Origin: JANQQN01 sp964519665
GTDB lineage: Bacteria; Myxococcota; Kuafuiibacteriia; Kuafuiibacteriales; Kuafuiibacteriaceae
Assembly (NCBI GenBank): GCA_964519665.1
Contig: CAZFIV010000016.1
Location: 33,730-97,729, forward strand
Reading direction: 5' to 3'
Length of the DNA: 64,000 bases
This document shows, one piece after another, positions 1 to 10,600 of this stretch. The stretch's first letter is position 1, and the number at the start of each line of letters is the position of its first letter. The notes beneath the pieces are model-generated. The model saw only the letters and a program-made list of their open reading frames with translations, did not search any database and had not been told where the DNA came from. The position numbers were made by a program, and so were the translations under genes.

Positions 1-137
1 GAGAATACGTCCTCGCGGTCCCCGCGAATCCGGAGCACTCTCTCACCGTCGTGCTGAATCTCGAGACCGCAGGTCGCCTCGCACAGCGGACACGTACGGT
101 AGGACGTCTGGAGCTTTGGATCGGAAGGGGCATCCAT
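1..137 (-). CDS. Molybdopterin oxidoreductase, N-terminal fragment
   Basis: Only the first 45 codons are in the window; the rest runs off the left edge. The translation begins MDAPSDPKLQTSYRTCPLCE and continues with ATCGLEI, giving the CxxCxxxC spacing of the Fe4S4-binding N-terminal domain of formate dehydrogenase/nitrate reductase-type molybdopterin enzymes. The following stretch (RVLRIRGDREDVFS) matches the usual strand after the cluster loop. No Tat signal is visible, so a cytoplasmic enzyme is likely. The start lies 32 bp from the divergent gene at 170, so the promoters must overlap. Family is well supported; substrate cannot be told from this fragment. Confidence 0.85.
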   Translation of the reverse strand, partial: MDAPSDPKLQTSYRTCPLCEATCGLEIQHDGERVLRIRGDREDVF

Positions 138-169
138 GAGACGCGGTAGCCTACAGACGTTATCAAGAG

Positions 170-496
170 ATGGGTAGTCGGCAAACCATCCGGTCGGATT
201 TGTCGCGAGAGGAAACATCGCCGGGCGGAGCCCGTTTACCGATTATGCGACCTGATGAGATGGAAACGCCCTCCGTGGATCCGATCGGCGTGGTTCGCTA
301 TCCGAAGGGTTACTCGGCCCAACCTCGGCGGTACCCAGCCTCGATTCAGCGCCTCGCGTGGCTCATGCTGGTGGTGTTCAGCTTGGTGGTGGTGATCACC
401 ACCGGCGTCAGCCTCGGCAGCTACTGCCTCACCAGCGACGGGGCTGACGTGGCGAGGCTTCAGCCTTGGCTGAGCCCCGGACCCGTCTCGGAGTGA
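170..496 (+). CDS. Hypothetical single-pass membrane protein
   Basis: 108 residues, not recognised. The N-terminal part is polar and proline-rich; one hydrophobic helix (LAWLMLVVFSLVVVITTGVS, about residues 62-81) is followed by a short exposed tail. A second in-frame ATG at 245 would give an 83-residue version and is about as likely. It is the first of three small membrane-protein genes that nearly touch (170-1098), so the three probably form one transcript divergent from the molybdopterin oxidoreductase. Nothing in the sequence gives a function. Confidence 0.5.
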   Translation: MGSRQTIRSDLSREETSPGGARLPIMRPDEMETPSVDPIGVVRYPKGYSAQPRRYPASIQRLAWLMLVVFSLVVVITTGVSLGSYCLTSDGADVARLQPWLSPGPVSE

Positions 497-541
497 TTGC
501 TGAGGTCCTCAGAACGCGAGAATCCTGATATCTCGGGGGGG

Positions 542-889
542 ATGGCCAATCCAGCAGGTCACTCCAAGGAGCGCAAGAAGCCGACGGCCCGGCGAGGCTC
601 GCGGCAAGCGTTCATGTTCCTCGGCCCGGTGATCGCGATGTGCGTTTTTGGGGCTTATGTCGGACTGACGACGACTGAAGAGGCACGGGCTCGCTACATA
701 TGGGCGGTCAAAGATGGCCTGGTTTTCGCCGTCGCGCCGATCTTCGTGGCGGTGGTGCTCGTCGTCGTCATTCGGCTGTTGATGCGGGTGTTGCGTTCGC
801 CGTCGAACCTGGACTTCGAGGTCGGCGCCAGCGAAGGTGACACGGTGACCAAGCCAGCCACCGACCACAAGGCCGAGGATCCATCATGA
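542..889 (+). CDS. Hypothetical two-helix membrane protein
   Basis: 115 residues from ATG 542, which is directly preceded by a G-run (bases 534-541); an upstream TTG at 497 is possible. A basic N-terminus (KERKKPTARRGSR) precedes a helix near residues 33-50 and a second near 66-85, then a polar acidic tail. The stop overlaps the next start as ATGA (886-889), which indicates translational coupling. No family recognised. Confidence 0.55.
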   Translation: MANPAGHSKERKKPTARRGSRQAFMFLGPVIAMCVFGAYVGLTTTEEARARYIWAVKDGLVFAVAPIFVAVVLVVVIRLLMRVLRSPSNLDFEVGASEGDTVTKPATDHKAEDPS

Positions 890-1098
890 GGTTCGACTTT
901 GCGCTCGGGCTCGTCCTCATCGCATTCGGGCTCTTCACTTTGTGGATGCGATTGACCGCGCCTCAGAGCCGGATGTTCTCCAAGCTGGAGCCAATGCAGA
1001 AAGCCCTCGGTTCCGGACTCGGAACGGCGCTTCACTGGGTCTCCTACACCGTTTTGCCGATCGTCGTCGGCGCCCTGATGCTCATCTACGGACTGTAA
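886..1098 (+). CDS. Hypothetical small membrane protein
   Basis: 70 residues with two hydrophobic helices (about residues 3-21 and 48-69) separated by a short polar loop. Its ATG overlaps the stop of the preceding gene by four bases, so it is co-translated with it. The hydrophobic pattern and coupling support a real gene. No known family recognised. Confidence 0.55.
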   Translation: MRFDFALGLVLIAFGLFTLWMRLTAPQSRMFSKLEPMQKALGSGLGTALHWVSYTVLPIVVGALMLIYGL

Positions 1099-1137
1099 AG
1101 ACGGCTCGAAGCTTGGGGCGGGCCAGCCTCGGGGGGT

Positions 1138-2334
1138 TTACGGACGAGCCTCGACGACGTCCTTGAAGTCGCGACCGCCGTTCGCGAAGCTGTCAAGCCA
1201 GTCGACGAAGCGAACGCCGTCGACCTCGAGCGTATAGTAGGCGTTCGAACCCAGGATGGTGTGGGCCGCGCCCACCGCCACGAAGCGGTTGTACCGGCGA
1301 CCGTAGTCCGCCGCGATCGGATCGGTCGTCGTAAGCAGCAGGTCGCGATACATGTCTTCGGTCGGCACTTGAATGAAGAATCGGATCACGCCGTCTCCGT
1401 CGTAGCTAAACAGCGACGCCTTCATCCGGCGGTCATTGTCGAGCCAGTATTTGATGACTTCCGACGGCTGCGCGAACGGATCACAGCCCGTGCAGCTCTC
1501 CGGGTAGTATTGAACGAAATCCCAGTCTGCCACCTGGGCATTGATGCCCGACACGAAGGCCGGATTGTTGAGGGGCCCGGAGTCGTTGAAGACGCGCAGG
1601 CGCGCCTTGGGAAACTTGAAGCGCACCAACATCGCCGAAACGCCATTCACCCCGTAACCTCCGGCGCTCGCGCCGGTCAGGAGGATCCGTTGGGCGTTGG
1701 GGAAGGTCGCCTGAGCGAGATCGAGGGCCGCGCTCATATTGCGGACGCCCCGGTGGTATCGAACCGGTCCGGCGGGGAACGTCATGTCGGGGACGTCGTT
1801 GTCGCCGCCATAGATCGAACCATCACAATAGCTGAGCACGACCTTCGAGTAGGTCTTCAAGGGATTGAAGATCGGGTCGCCGTACTCGTCGGGGAAGCTG
1901 TCGGCGAAAATGCCGCTCGCCCCCGGGGGGTTCATCGGCGCGGTCGTCGAGCAGGCGTAAAGCCCCTGCCAACAGGCGCCTCCGCCCGGCAAAAAGACCA
2001 CGACGTTCTTCACATCTCGCTTCTGGATGAAGACTCGAAACTCGCTGCCGTCAATGCAGATCGGGCCGTTGCCGCCATCGCTATCGAACGTGTAACGGGT
2101 CCAGCCGTCGATGTCGGTTTCGCTGGCCGGCTCGAACTGCCCCAAGTAGCGGGTGATACCGGTTCGCTCCAGATCTTTGCGCGCCGTGCGCGACAGCGCC
2201 GACCCCCGGCGCCGTCCTTTGTCCTGGCCGCCCTCGGCCCACGCTTCGAGCGCAGTACCGGCGATCAAGCTGACCGCCACCGCGCTCAGCACCAAGCGGT
2301 CGGCAAACGACCCTCTATTCAGTCGAATATTCAC
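1138..2334 (-). CDS. Pectinacetylesterase/Notum-like hydrolase, secreted
   Basis: 398 residues from GTG 2334, chosen because a strong Shine-Dalgarno (GGGGAGGAG on the minus strand) lies five bases upstream. The protein then starts with a normal signal peptide: basic residues followed by LVLSAVAVSLIAGTALEAWA. An alpha/beta-hydrolase of the pectinacetylesterase/Notum family is shown by VVVFLPGGGACWQG (oxyanion region), the nucleophile motif GASAGGYG, and a late His in AAHTILGS. The family removes O-acetyl or acyl esters from polysaccharides or proteins. Export to periplasm or outside is inferred. The real substrate is unknown. It is divergent from the Cys-cluster gene at 2571. Confidence 0.85.
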   Translation of the reverse strand: MNIRLNRGSFADRLVLSAVAVSLIAGTALEAWAEGGQDKGRRRGSALSRTARKDLERTGITRYLGQFEPASETDIDGWTRYTFDSDGGNGPICIDGSEFRVFIQKRDVKNVVVFLPGGGACWQGLYACSTTAPMNPPGASGIFADSFPDEYGDPIFNPLKTYSKVVLSYCDGSIYGGDNDVPDMTFPAGPVRYHRGVRNMSAALDLAQATFPNAQRILLTGASAGGYGVNGVSAMLVRFKFPKARLRVFNDSGPLNNPAFVSGINAQVADWDFVQYYPESCTGCDPFAQPSEVIKYWLDNDRRMKASLFSYDGDGVIRFFIQVPTEDMYRDLLLTTTDPIAADYGRRYNRFVAVGAAHTILGSNAYYTLEVDGVRFVDWLDSFANGGRDFKDVVEARP

Positions 2335-2570
2335 AATAACTCCTCCCCGGCGATCGGGTTCCGTCGACCGGGCCTTGCATTCCATGAGTCGGTCCATCGG
2401 GCTGGACCAAAGGCCAGCCTAGCGCAAAATTCACCGATCTGCGGATAATGATAACAATCGTGAGGATTGCACATTGCGTCATCGCTCCTCGGATTGCGGC
2501 GCTGCAACGTGACGGACATCGGTCGTATGCGCGTCACCTGCCGCCGAAGGGCTGGGGTACCCTCTCCGTC

Positions 2571-3431
2571 GTGACCGAGACCGAGCTGAAGCGACGCGGG
2601 CCCGCTGCCCGGGCCCGCGCGGAGGGCCGATCCTACGGCGTACGTCTGTTGCCCTATCCGATGACCGTCCGCGTCGACGCACATGGTCAGCCGCGCACGC
2701 CGATCTCCCCGTTCGGCGCGATCATGGATGCTTGTCGAGTTTGCCCGGCTCGGTGCTGTCGATACCAGGTGACGGTTTCCCTGCCGGATGCCCTTCGTTT
2801 CTGTCGAACGCTTGGGGTCCCGCTGTTCGCGGGCCTGACCATCGTTCCCAGCGACCATGACGCTCACGCGTTTTGCCTCGACCCCGATCCCCGGTGGCGG
2901 TTCGAGGGTTCGTGGCCCGGCCGAGCCGAACTAGCGCTCAAGCGAAGAGCCGATGGTCGATGTCATGCCTTGGTCGACGTCGGCGGGTATCCACGCTGCG
3001 GTGTCTACGCGGCCCGTCCATCCCTATGTCGAACCTATCCCGTTCGGTGGACCTCCGCGGTCGCGGAAGGCGGCCCCCCGACGATCCATTGCCCGGTCCC
3101 CTACGGTATCCGCGACGACGAAGCCGACCAGCTCGAGCAGGATATCGAGGCCCAGATCGATGCATGGGAGCTGCACGACGACGTGGTGGCCGCCTGGAAC
3201 GACCGCGACGACCCGAAGACGATCGAGGCGTTCATCTCGTTTGCGATCCCGTTGACCGCCTCCATGCTCGGCGTTCAGGTCCCCGAAGTGTTGGCTCCAG
3301 GGACGCCGGAGGAGCAGCTTCGGGAAGCGATGAATCGAACCCGCTACGCCAACCAACCGGGCCCGGCGATCACCACGACCTTCGCCGGCCTGCCGATCGT
3401 CGCCGCCCATGTCCGCGAAGACGAAACCTGA
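2571..3431 (+). CDS. YkgJ-like cysteine-cluster protein
   Basis: About 286 residues from GTG 2571; the frame is open back to an ATG at 2448, but the extra N-terminus looks uninformative. The YkgJ/UPF0153 metal-binding pattern is present: CRVCPARCC near the start, then a single Cys, then CGVYAARPSLCRTYP. These cysteines probably bind zinc or an Fe-S cluster. The C-terminal 100 residues (ASMLGVQVPEVLAPGTPEEQ and onward) are of unknown role. It lies about 100 bp upstream of the helicase operon on the same strand, but a promoter could sit in that gap, so membership is uncertain. Confidence 0.7.
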   Translation: MTETELKRRGPAARARAEGRSYGVRLLPYPMTVRVDAHGQPRTPISPFGAIMDACRVCPARCCRYQVTVSLPDALRFCRTLGVPLFAGLTIVPSDHDAHAFCLDPDPRWRFEGSWPGRAELALKRRADGRCHALVDVGGYPRCGVYAARPSLCRTYPVRWTSAVAEGGPPTIHCPVPYGIRDDEADQLEQDIEAQIDAWELHDDVVAAWNDRDDPKTIEAFISFAIPLTASMLGVQVPEVLAPGTPEEQLREAMNRTRYANQPGPAITTTFAGLPIVAAHVREDET

Positions 3432-3533
3432 CTTGCCCCTTCGTCTAAACCCTTGTGCAGACCCGCACGCCTGACATACAACGCTACCGTCGAAACCGAT
3501 GTCCGACGGCACTCATTCGGGTGACTTCACTCC

Positions 3534-6494
3534 ATGACGTTGCATCCCATCCAACGTCTGTACCTGGCCGAAGATCTCGTACGGGTGCGCCCCGCCGACG
3601 AGCATCGCCGGCACCTGGCCTCGCAGCGCTCGGGGCGCATCGATCCGAACCCCCATCAGATCGACGCCGTCTTGTTTGCGCTGAGAAGAATCCCCGAGGG
3701 GGGATGTATCTTGGCCGACGAGGTCGGTCTGGGCAAGACGATCGAAGCCGGCCTGGTGATGGCCCAGCTGCTCGCCGAAGGGGCGGAGCGAATCCTGCTC
3801 ATCACCCCGAAAGCCCTGCTCGGCCAGTGGCGCCAAGAGCTGCTGACCCTCTTTTCGATCGCCGCCCGCGAATACGAGCCCGACGTCGACCTGGCCCGGC
3901 CTGGGGTCTATCTGGTCACTCGAGACTTCGCGGGCGGCGAAAAGGGGCGGGACCTGCTGCTCGGTCTACCGAGCTTCGACCTGTGCGTGATCGATGAGGC
4001 CCACGAGATCTTCTCCGGCATCTACAAGCGCTTCGACCGCGACGGCCTGTACCAATCGCAGTCCGACCAGGCAAAAATGGCCGGACGAGTCCGCGATCTT
4101 TTGCGCAACACTCCGGTGTTGCTCCTGACCGCGACCCCGATCCAGAACACTCTGACCGAGCTGTGGGGCCTCGCCCAGTTCGTAGAGCCGACGGGCACCC
4201 TGTTGGGCGACCTGTCCACGTTTCGACAGATGTTCTGCGCTGGCGACGACCGCCATTTGGCCGAGGGACAGGCCGATGAGCTGCAGAAGCGGGTGGCCGA
4301 GATCTGCCAACGGACCCTTCGCCGGCAGGCCCAAGAGTTCATGAAGCGCCCGTTCGTCGGCCGCACGGCGCGGTTGTTCGAGTACGCGATGTCACCCGAC
4401 GAAAAGGCGCTGTACGACGACATCACCGCCTACCTGACGGAACCGGGAATCTGTGCGTTTCGGGGCCCCCACCGCCGACTCTGGCTGATCGGATTCCACC
4501 GGCGGATGGCCTCTTCGATGCCGGCCCTCGCGGCCAGCCTCCAGCGGGTCGCCGAGCGCCTCGAAGCCATGCGCGAGGGTGCGGCGAGGGCGTTCGACGA
4601 CCGAGCGGCCCACCGCTTCTTCGAGGACCTCGAGGAAGACGACTTCGGCCTCGAAGACGACCTCGACACCGGCCCCTCTCCCGACCCCGCCGCTATCGGC
4701 GCCGAACTCGCGCGGGTTCGCGACTTCATCGAACGGGCGCAGGGCCTCGATCGCGACGCCAAGGCCGACGCCCTCGTCACGGCGGTCAAGACCGTCCTCG
4801 ACCGGGCGAGCGGCGGGCGCGGAAGCGGCAAGATCGTCGTATTCACCGAGTCGATCACCACGCAGGACTACCTGCAAAGCGTCTTGGTCGAATCGGGGCA
4901 GCTCGGCGAAGAAGATATCACTCTCTTTCGAGGTCACAACGACGGCGCCCGCGCTCGGCAGGCGCTCGAGCGGTGGACGGAAGAAGAGCTCGCCCTCTTG
5001 TCGAAGACCACGCGCCCCACGAGAGACGTCGCGGTGCGACTGGCCCTCGTGCACGAGTTCAAGACTCGGAGCAAGGTGTTCATCTCGACCGAAGCGGGCG
5101 CCAAGGGGCTCAACCTTCAGTTCGCCGACACGCTGATCAACTACGACCTGCCGTGGAATCCGCAGCGGATCGAGCAGCGAACCGGCCGGATCCATCGCTA
5201 TGGGCAGACCCGAGACGTCTCGATCATCAACTTCGCCGCCCGGGGCAACGAAGCTCAGCAGCTCACCCTCGATATTCTCACTCAGAAGCTCGACCTGTTC
5301 GGCACGGTCCTCGGTGCCTCCGACGAGGTCTTGCACGAGCCCTCCACCGACGCGCCGGAGGCGCTGGTGGGAGTCATCGGTCCCGACTTCGAGGCCCGAC
5401 TGCGCCGCATCTACGCCCGCGCCCGGAGCCCGGCCGAGATCGAGACCGAGCTTCGGGCGCTCCGAGCTTCGGTCGATGAAGACCGCGCGCGCTTCGAAGC
5501 GACCCACGCTCGCACCGCGCGGCTGATCGAGAGCCGATTCGATGAGCAAGTCAAGATGGTCTTCCGGCGGATCCAAGACTCTCTGCCCCGCGAGCTGGCG
5601 GCTTTCGACCGCGATTTGGAGCAGGTGGTGGGCGGCTATCTCGATGCGCTCGACGCACCGTACACCCGCCATCCGGTCCCCAACGGCGTGCGGCTGACCG
5701 TGGAGCCCTGCGAGCGCCTCCCCGGCGATCTGCAAGGTGGCTTTTCGGCCCACCTCGGCGACGCCCGAGAGCACGAAGATGGCGAGCTGCTGCATCTCGG
5801 GCACCCTTTGGTTCGAGCGGCCGTCGAGGAGGCTCGACTCGCCGCGCGGGCGCTCTCGGCGGTGATCATTGCCGCGCCGCCGACCCTCGTCGACCACGTC
5901 GGGGCGACCGGCCGTTTGCGGATCATCAAGCTTCGCTATTCCGGCTTCGAGAGCCGAGAGGAGCTCACGGTCGTGGCCCAGCTGGAAGATGGGGACGGCC
6001 CCCTCGATGTAGAGGTCGCCCAACAGCTCGTGTCGAGGGCCGCCATCCGCCCCGCCCCCGGACCGTTGAAGGTGGACATCGATGACGAAGACATGAACGA
6101 CGCGGTCGAGGAGTTCTTGTTCGTCGTCGGCGGCGAGGCCGCAAAGCGCGAGCAGGCGCGCTTCGACCGAGCCGTCGAACAAATCGAGACATTCATCGAA
6201 GATCGGGTGCTCCTGTTGGAGCGTCGGCGCTTGGCCGCGGAAGCGAAGGTTCGAGACGCGGAGGCGAGACGCGACGGCGCAGTCGGCGCAGAGGCACGCA
6301 CCAGAGCGGAGGCGACGCTTCGTGACCGCACGAGCGAGCTCGAAGCGGTCGAAGCCGAGCTCGGCCGCCTCCGTCAGCGCGACGACGAAGCGTACACCCG
6401 GTGGATGAAACGCGCGCACGCGCGCCGTTCGCGACCTCCGAGCGTCGAGCTTTTACTCGACGTGAGGTTCGCGCTGGTGGGAGCCCATGAGTGA
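3534..6494 (+). CDS. SNF2-family helicase/translocase
   Basis: 986 residues. Superfamily 2 motifs are complete: Walker A DEVGLGKT (62-69), motif Ia ITPKALLGQW (about 90-99), DEAH box (154-157), motif III LTATP (198-202), motif V STEAGAKGLNLQ (about 519-530) and motif VI QRTGRIHRYGQ (about 548-558). This is the RapA/HepA-like SNF2 arrangement: an ATP-driven double-stranded DNA translocase. The second half (about 600-860) is unassigned, and residues about 880-970 form a charged coiled coil. The stop overlaps the next gene by eight bases, so it is co-translated with the Mre11- and Rad50-like genes. That context points to DNA repair or defence against foreign DNA. It is distinct from transcription-linked RapA by size and neighbours. 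Confidence 0.85.
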   Translation: MTLHPIQRLYLAEDLVRVRPADEHRRHLASQRSGRIDPNPHQIDAVLFALRRIPEGGCILADEVGLGKTIEAGLVMAQLLAEGAERILLITPKALLGQWRQELLTLFSIAAREYEPDVDLARPGVYLVTRDFAGGEKGRDLLLGLPSFDLCVIDEAHEIFSGIYKRFDRDGLYQSQSDQAKMAGRVRDLLRNTPVLLLTATPIQNTLTELWGLAQFVEPTGTLLGDLSTFRQMFCAGDDRHLAEGQADELQKRVAEICQRTLRRQAQEFMKRPFVGRTARLFEYAMSPDEKALYDDITAYLTEPGICAFRGPHRRLWLIGFHRRMASSMPALAASLQRVAERLEAMREGAARAFDDRAAHRFFEDLEEDDFGLEDDLDTGPSPDPAAIGAELARVRDFIERAQGLDRDAKADALVTAVKTVLDRASGGRGSGKIVVFTESITTQDYLQSVLVESGQLGEEDITLFRGHNDGARARQALERWTEEELALLSKTTRPTRDVAVRLALVHEFKTRSKVFISTEAGAKGLNLQFADTLINYDLPWNPQRIEQRTGRIHRYGQTRDVSIINFAARGNEAQQLTLDILTQKLDLFGTVLGASDEVLHEPSTDAPEALVGVIGPDFEARLRRIYARARSPAEIETELRALRASVDEDRARFEATHARTARLIESRFDEQVKMVFRRIQDSLPRELAAFDRDLEQVVGGYLDALDAPYTRHPVPNGVRLTVEPCERLPGDLQGGFSAHLGDAREHEDGELLHLGHPLVRAAVEEARLAARALSAVIIAAPPTLVDHVGATGRLRIIKLRYSGFESREELTVVAQLEDGDGPLDVEVAQQLVSRAAIRPAPGPLKVDIDDEDMNDAVEEFLFVVGGEAAKREQARFDRAVEQIETFIEDRVLLLERRRLAAEAKVRDAEARRDGAVGAEARTRAEATLRDRTSELEAVEAELGRLRQRDDEAYTRWMKRAHARRSRPPSVELLLDVRFALVGAHE

Positions 6495-7656
6495 ATCGGG
6501 GGACGATGAGGTGACCCTGAAGGTCTTACACACCGCCGACTGGCACCTTGGCAAACGATTCGGCGCCTTCGACGAACGTGATCAGGAGAAGCTGACCAGG
6601 GCTCGGCTCGACGTCATCGACCGCATCCTCAACGTAGCGGAGCAGAACGCGGTAAACGCCGTGTTGGCGGCCGGCGACCTTTTCGATGAGCCGCGACCCG
6701 ACAGCATCTGGTGGCAGGGGCTCGCCGACAAACTCGCGCGCCGCGACTCGAAGGACTGGGCAGACCGGCCGGTGATCTTGCTTCCCGGCAACCACGATCC
6801 GTTGCTCGATAACTCGGTGTACCATTCGAGCCACCGGTTCCGGGCCCACCTGCCGCCCTGGGTTCATGTCGTCGACCACGATGACTTCGAGCTCCCGCTG
6901 TCGAGCGACGCGGTGCTGGTCGCTCGTCCGTGCCGACGGCAGTCCGGTCAGGACGACAACGCCCTGCTATTGCCGGCGCGCGAAGCGGGCGATGAGCGGA
7001 TCCGGATCGGGATGGTCCATGGGTCGACCTTCGAGATGCCCGATTTTCAGACGAATTTCCCGATCGCCAAAGACGCCGCCGAACGCCGCGGCCTCGACTA
7101 TCTGGCCATCGGCGACACTCACGCGTGGACGATCTACCCCCCCGCGCGCTGCCCGACCGTGTATCCGAGCACGCCCGAGCAGACGAACTTCGGCGAGACC
7201 GACACCGGGGCGGTGGCGGTGATCTTCTTTCGGCGCGCCGGTCGTAAGCCGATCATTCGACAGGAGCGGGTCGCGCAATGGACGTGGCGGACCGAGACCG
7301 TACGAAGCCTGGAGCAGCTGCGAACGTTGCGCGACGACCGTAGCCTCCGGCAGACCGTCCTTCGCTTGACGGTCGAGATGCGAGTGAACCCCTCCGAATA
7401 CGAAGAGACGGAGCAGATCCTTCGCGAGCTGAAAGGGACGGCGGCTCAACACGGTCGGGTCGGCGTGCTGCAGCTCGAGCCTGACGGCCTCGAGCTCGAC
7501 ACCCGCGATATCGAGCTCGTGTTCGAGGAGCTGCCGCCGGTGATGCAAGCGGCTGCCCGTGCCTTGAAGGCCGAGGAAGCCGAGCGCCCCGAGACCGTCC
7601 AGCGGGCGCTATACCACCTTTATCGGCTCAGCCGTCGTCATCGGGTGTCTCCGTGA
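6487..7656 (+). CDS. Mre11/SbcD-like metallophosphoesterase nuclease
   Basis: 389 residues. Calcineurin-like phosphoesterase metal-binding motifs are all present: DWH (D18, H20), GDLFDE (about 61), GNHD (about 101-104), H in MVHGS (about 178) and GDTH (about 209-212). This is the nuclease subunit of Mre11-Rad50/SbcCD complexes, acting on DNA ends or hairpins with two Mn ions. The C-terminal region (260-389) would hold the capping and ATPase-binding parts but is not obviously similar to E. coli SbcD. It overlaps both neighbours (8 bp upstream, 4 bp downstream), so stoichiometric synthesis with the ATPase is expected. Confidence 0.85.
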   Translation: MSESGDDEVTLKVLHTADWHLGKRFGAFDERDQEKLTRARLDVIDRILNVAEQNAVNAVLAAGDLFDEPRPDSIWWQGLADKLARRDSKDWADRPVILLPGNHDPLLDNSVYHSSHRFRAHLPPWVHVVDHDDFELPLSSDAVLVARPCRRQSGQDDNALLLPAREAGDERIRIGMVHGSTFEMPDFQTNFPIAKDAAERRGLDYLAIGDTHAWTIYPPARCPTVYPSTPEQTNFGETDTGAVAVIFFRRAGRKPIIRQERVAQWTWRTETVRSLEQLRTLRDDRSLRQTVLRLTVEMRVNPSEYEETEQILRELKGTAAQHGRVGVLQLEPDGLELDTRDIELVFEELPPVMQAAARALKAEEAERPETVQRALYHLYRLSRRHRVSP

Positions 7657-10600
7657 GGCTGATCCGGGTCGACGTTGCCCACTTCGGCTGCATCCGTCGT
7701 GCTTCGGTCGAGCTCGGGCCCGGCCTCAACGTGCTGTATGGTCCCAACGATCTCGGCAAGTCGACCTTCGGACGCGCGATCCGGGCTGGGCTCCTCCTGC
7801 CTCACACGAGCGCCCAGGCCAGCGACTTCGTCGAGTGGGACAGCGACGAAAAGCCGGTCGTCAAGTTGACCCTGCAGCTGCCCTCGGGGCGGTTCTGGCG
7901 CATCGAGAAGCGCTTCGGCGGCGGCAGCGGCGGGTCTTCGTTACTGTACGAGTCGTCGGACCGCCAGACCTTCAGCGTCCTCAAGAAGGGCCGGGAGGTC
8001 GACGAAGAGATCCGAACCACCCTCCAGTGGGGCATCGCATCGCCAGCCTCGAAAGGCGCCCCCCGAGGTCTTCCCACCAGCTTTCTCGCGACCGTGCTGC
8101 TCGGCGAGCAGACCGACGTGGCCGGAATTCTCGACCGCACCCTCGAGGCGGACACCGACGAATCCGGACGCTTGCAGCTGACCGCCGCCTTGGCCGCCTT
8201 CGCGCAGGACCCGCTGTTCAAGACGGTGCTCGACGAGGCGCAAGAGAAGGTCGACGAGGCGTTTACCTCCAAGGGAGGCAAGCGGCGCGGTCGGACTTCC
8301 CCGTTTCAGCTGGTCACCGATGAGGTCAAGCGCGTGCAGGCGCACTTTCAAGAGATTCAGCGCTCCGTTGAAGAGAGTCGAGCCGCCCAGCGGAGCGTGA
8401 CCGAACTCGGCGAAGACCTCACCCGCCGGCAGGAGGCGCTCGATGCCGCGATCGAAGCGCATCGAGCGCTGGCGTCAGTCTCCGCCCAGCAGTCCGAACG
8501 ACGCCGGCTGGAGGCCGCCCGAGCGACGGCGTTGGACCAGCTCGAAGCGCAACAGCGCCAGGTCGTACAACTGGTCACCGACGAAGAGAAACTCGACGAG
8601 ATCCACGTGACCCTGGCCGCGGCCAAGGCGCAACACGCGACCGCCGTCGCTGAGCAGGCCGCGGCGATGGAGGCCGAACGAGCGGCGGAAGACGGATATC
8701 GCCGGGCTCAGAGCCTCGAGGCCCGACAGCAACGACAGCTCGAGCGCAGTGAGCTCGAGAAAAAGCAGCTGACCCTTCAGGCGGAGCGGAAAGCCGCCGA
8801 GATGGAGCTCGAGGCGACCCAGCGCGTCGAGGCCGCCGTCGCCGAGGTGGCGCAGCTGACCGAACAACACGCCCGGGCGGCCGCTCGTCACGAGAGCGAG
8901 CGGCGCCAGGTCGCGACCCTGGCCGACCGCTACCGGGTCCTCGAACGCACCCGAAGGGTCGCCACGGTCGCCCGTCAGGTCGCCCGGTGGCAGCAGATGC
9001 GGGCCGAGGTGCGCGAACTGCGGGCGGTCCAAGCCGCCCGCGACGAAACGCGACAGCAGGCCGAACAACGTCGAACCGAAGCGATCGAGCTTCTCGACGG
9101 CATCTCGCCCGCCCTGCCGACCACCGAAACCGTCGAGGCGATGCGAGACCTCGAGCGCGAGCTCCACCGCGCTGAAGCCAGCCTGGGCGGAGAGCTGGCG
9201 GTCACCATAGAGCGCCTCGGCGATACTCCCCTAGTGGCGCGCGCCGACGGGCGCTCGCAGCGGGTGTCCGAGGGCATCACCACTTTCGAGTGTCACCGCG
9301 AAGTCCAGATCGAAGTAGGCCGCACGGCTCGGATCTCGGTCACCGCTGCTACCCGGTCCGCCCTGAACCACGCACAAGCGCTGCGGGACCGATGGGCCTC
9401 GGAGGTGATGCCGCTGTTAGCGCAACACGGCCACTCGGAGCTATCCGCCCTCGAATCCGATGTGCGGGCGGCCGAGCGAATCCGCGGCCGAGCGACGGCC
9501 TTGAAGGCCGAAGCCGATCAGCTCGATGCCCAGGCGCGATGGCGATCGGAGGCCCTCGCTCGACTGCCGGAGCTCGAGCGGGCGCGCGATGACCTCGACG
9601 CGGCCATCGACCCTGGGTTGCGGGCAGAGGCCGAGGCGCAACTCAAGGCGCGCCCCGGTTCGCAACTGCAGCTGCAGCTCGACAACGAACCGGATTCGCC
9701 GGAAGCCTTCGAAGCGAAAGTCAGCGCCGAACTCGAGCAGGCCGACGCCGACCACCGATCCGCCCAAGACCGGCTCCAGAGGCTGCTCACCGAGTCCAGC
9801 ATCCTCGAGGAGCGCCTCGCCAGCGCGCGTCGGGCCGTCGAAGACCTCGGTGGCGCGCCGCCCGGGGGCCCGCGACCGAAGCGGCGCGCCGAGCTCGAGA
9901 CCCACCTCGCGCAACTCCGTGCTGACGAGGCGATGGTCAAGGCCCAGCTCGATGCGGCGGGTAGCGCGGTGGACGCCGAGGTCACCCAGGCCGAACAGCG
10001 ACTCGAAGCCGCCCGCGCGGCCTCGACCCGAGCCGCCGAAGTCGCGTCGACCGCCGAGGCCCGGGTCGACGAGCTGCAGCAACAGGCCGACCGGCTCGCG
10101 GGGGCCGTCGACGCACAGCGCCACGTGGTCGCGACGCTCGACATCGATGCGCGTCGCCGGGCCGTCGAGGTCCTCGATGCTCAGCTGGCGGGCCTGCCCG
10201 CCGCCGATCCACCGGTCACCGACGATGACCTGGCGGCCGGCGAAAGCCGAGTCCGAGCGGCCCAGCGTGCCTGCGACCTGACCCGCGACGAGCTGCACAA
10301 AGCGCAGGGTGTCTTTCAGGCCGTAGGGGGGCAGGTGGTGCACGAACGCGAAGAAGAGGCCCGAGAGGCGCTCCGTATCGCAGCGCAAAAAGAAAAAGAC
10401 GTCGAGCTCGAGTACGAGGCGTGGCGCCTTCTTGTTCAGAAGCTCCGCGAGGCTGAAAACACCGAAGGACGGCATCTGGGCGAGGCCTTGAGTCAGCCGA
10501 TCACCGAGCGCTTTGCCGAGTTGACTCAAGACCGCTATGGGCGCCTGGAGGTTGCCGCCGACCTTCGCACCCACGGCCTTCGGGTCGCTGGGGGCATCCG

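Noticed and set aside
4392..6419. 675-residue minus-strand ORF
   Set aside because: It is antisense to the helicase gene, whose motifs are complete; long open frames on the opposite strand are expected at this GC level.
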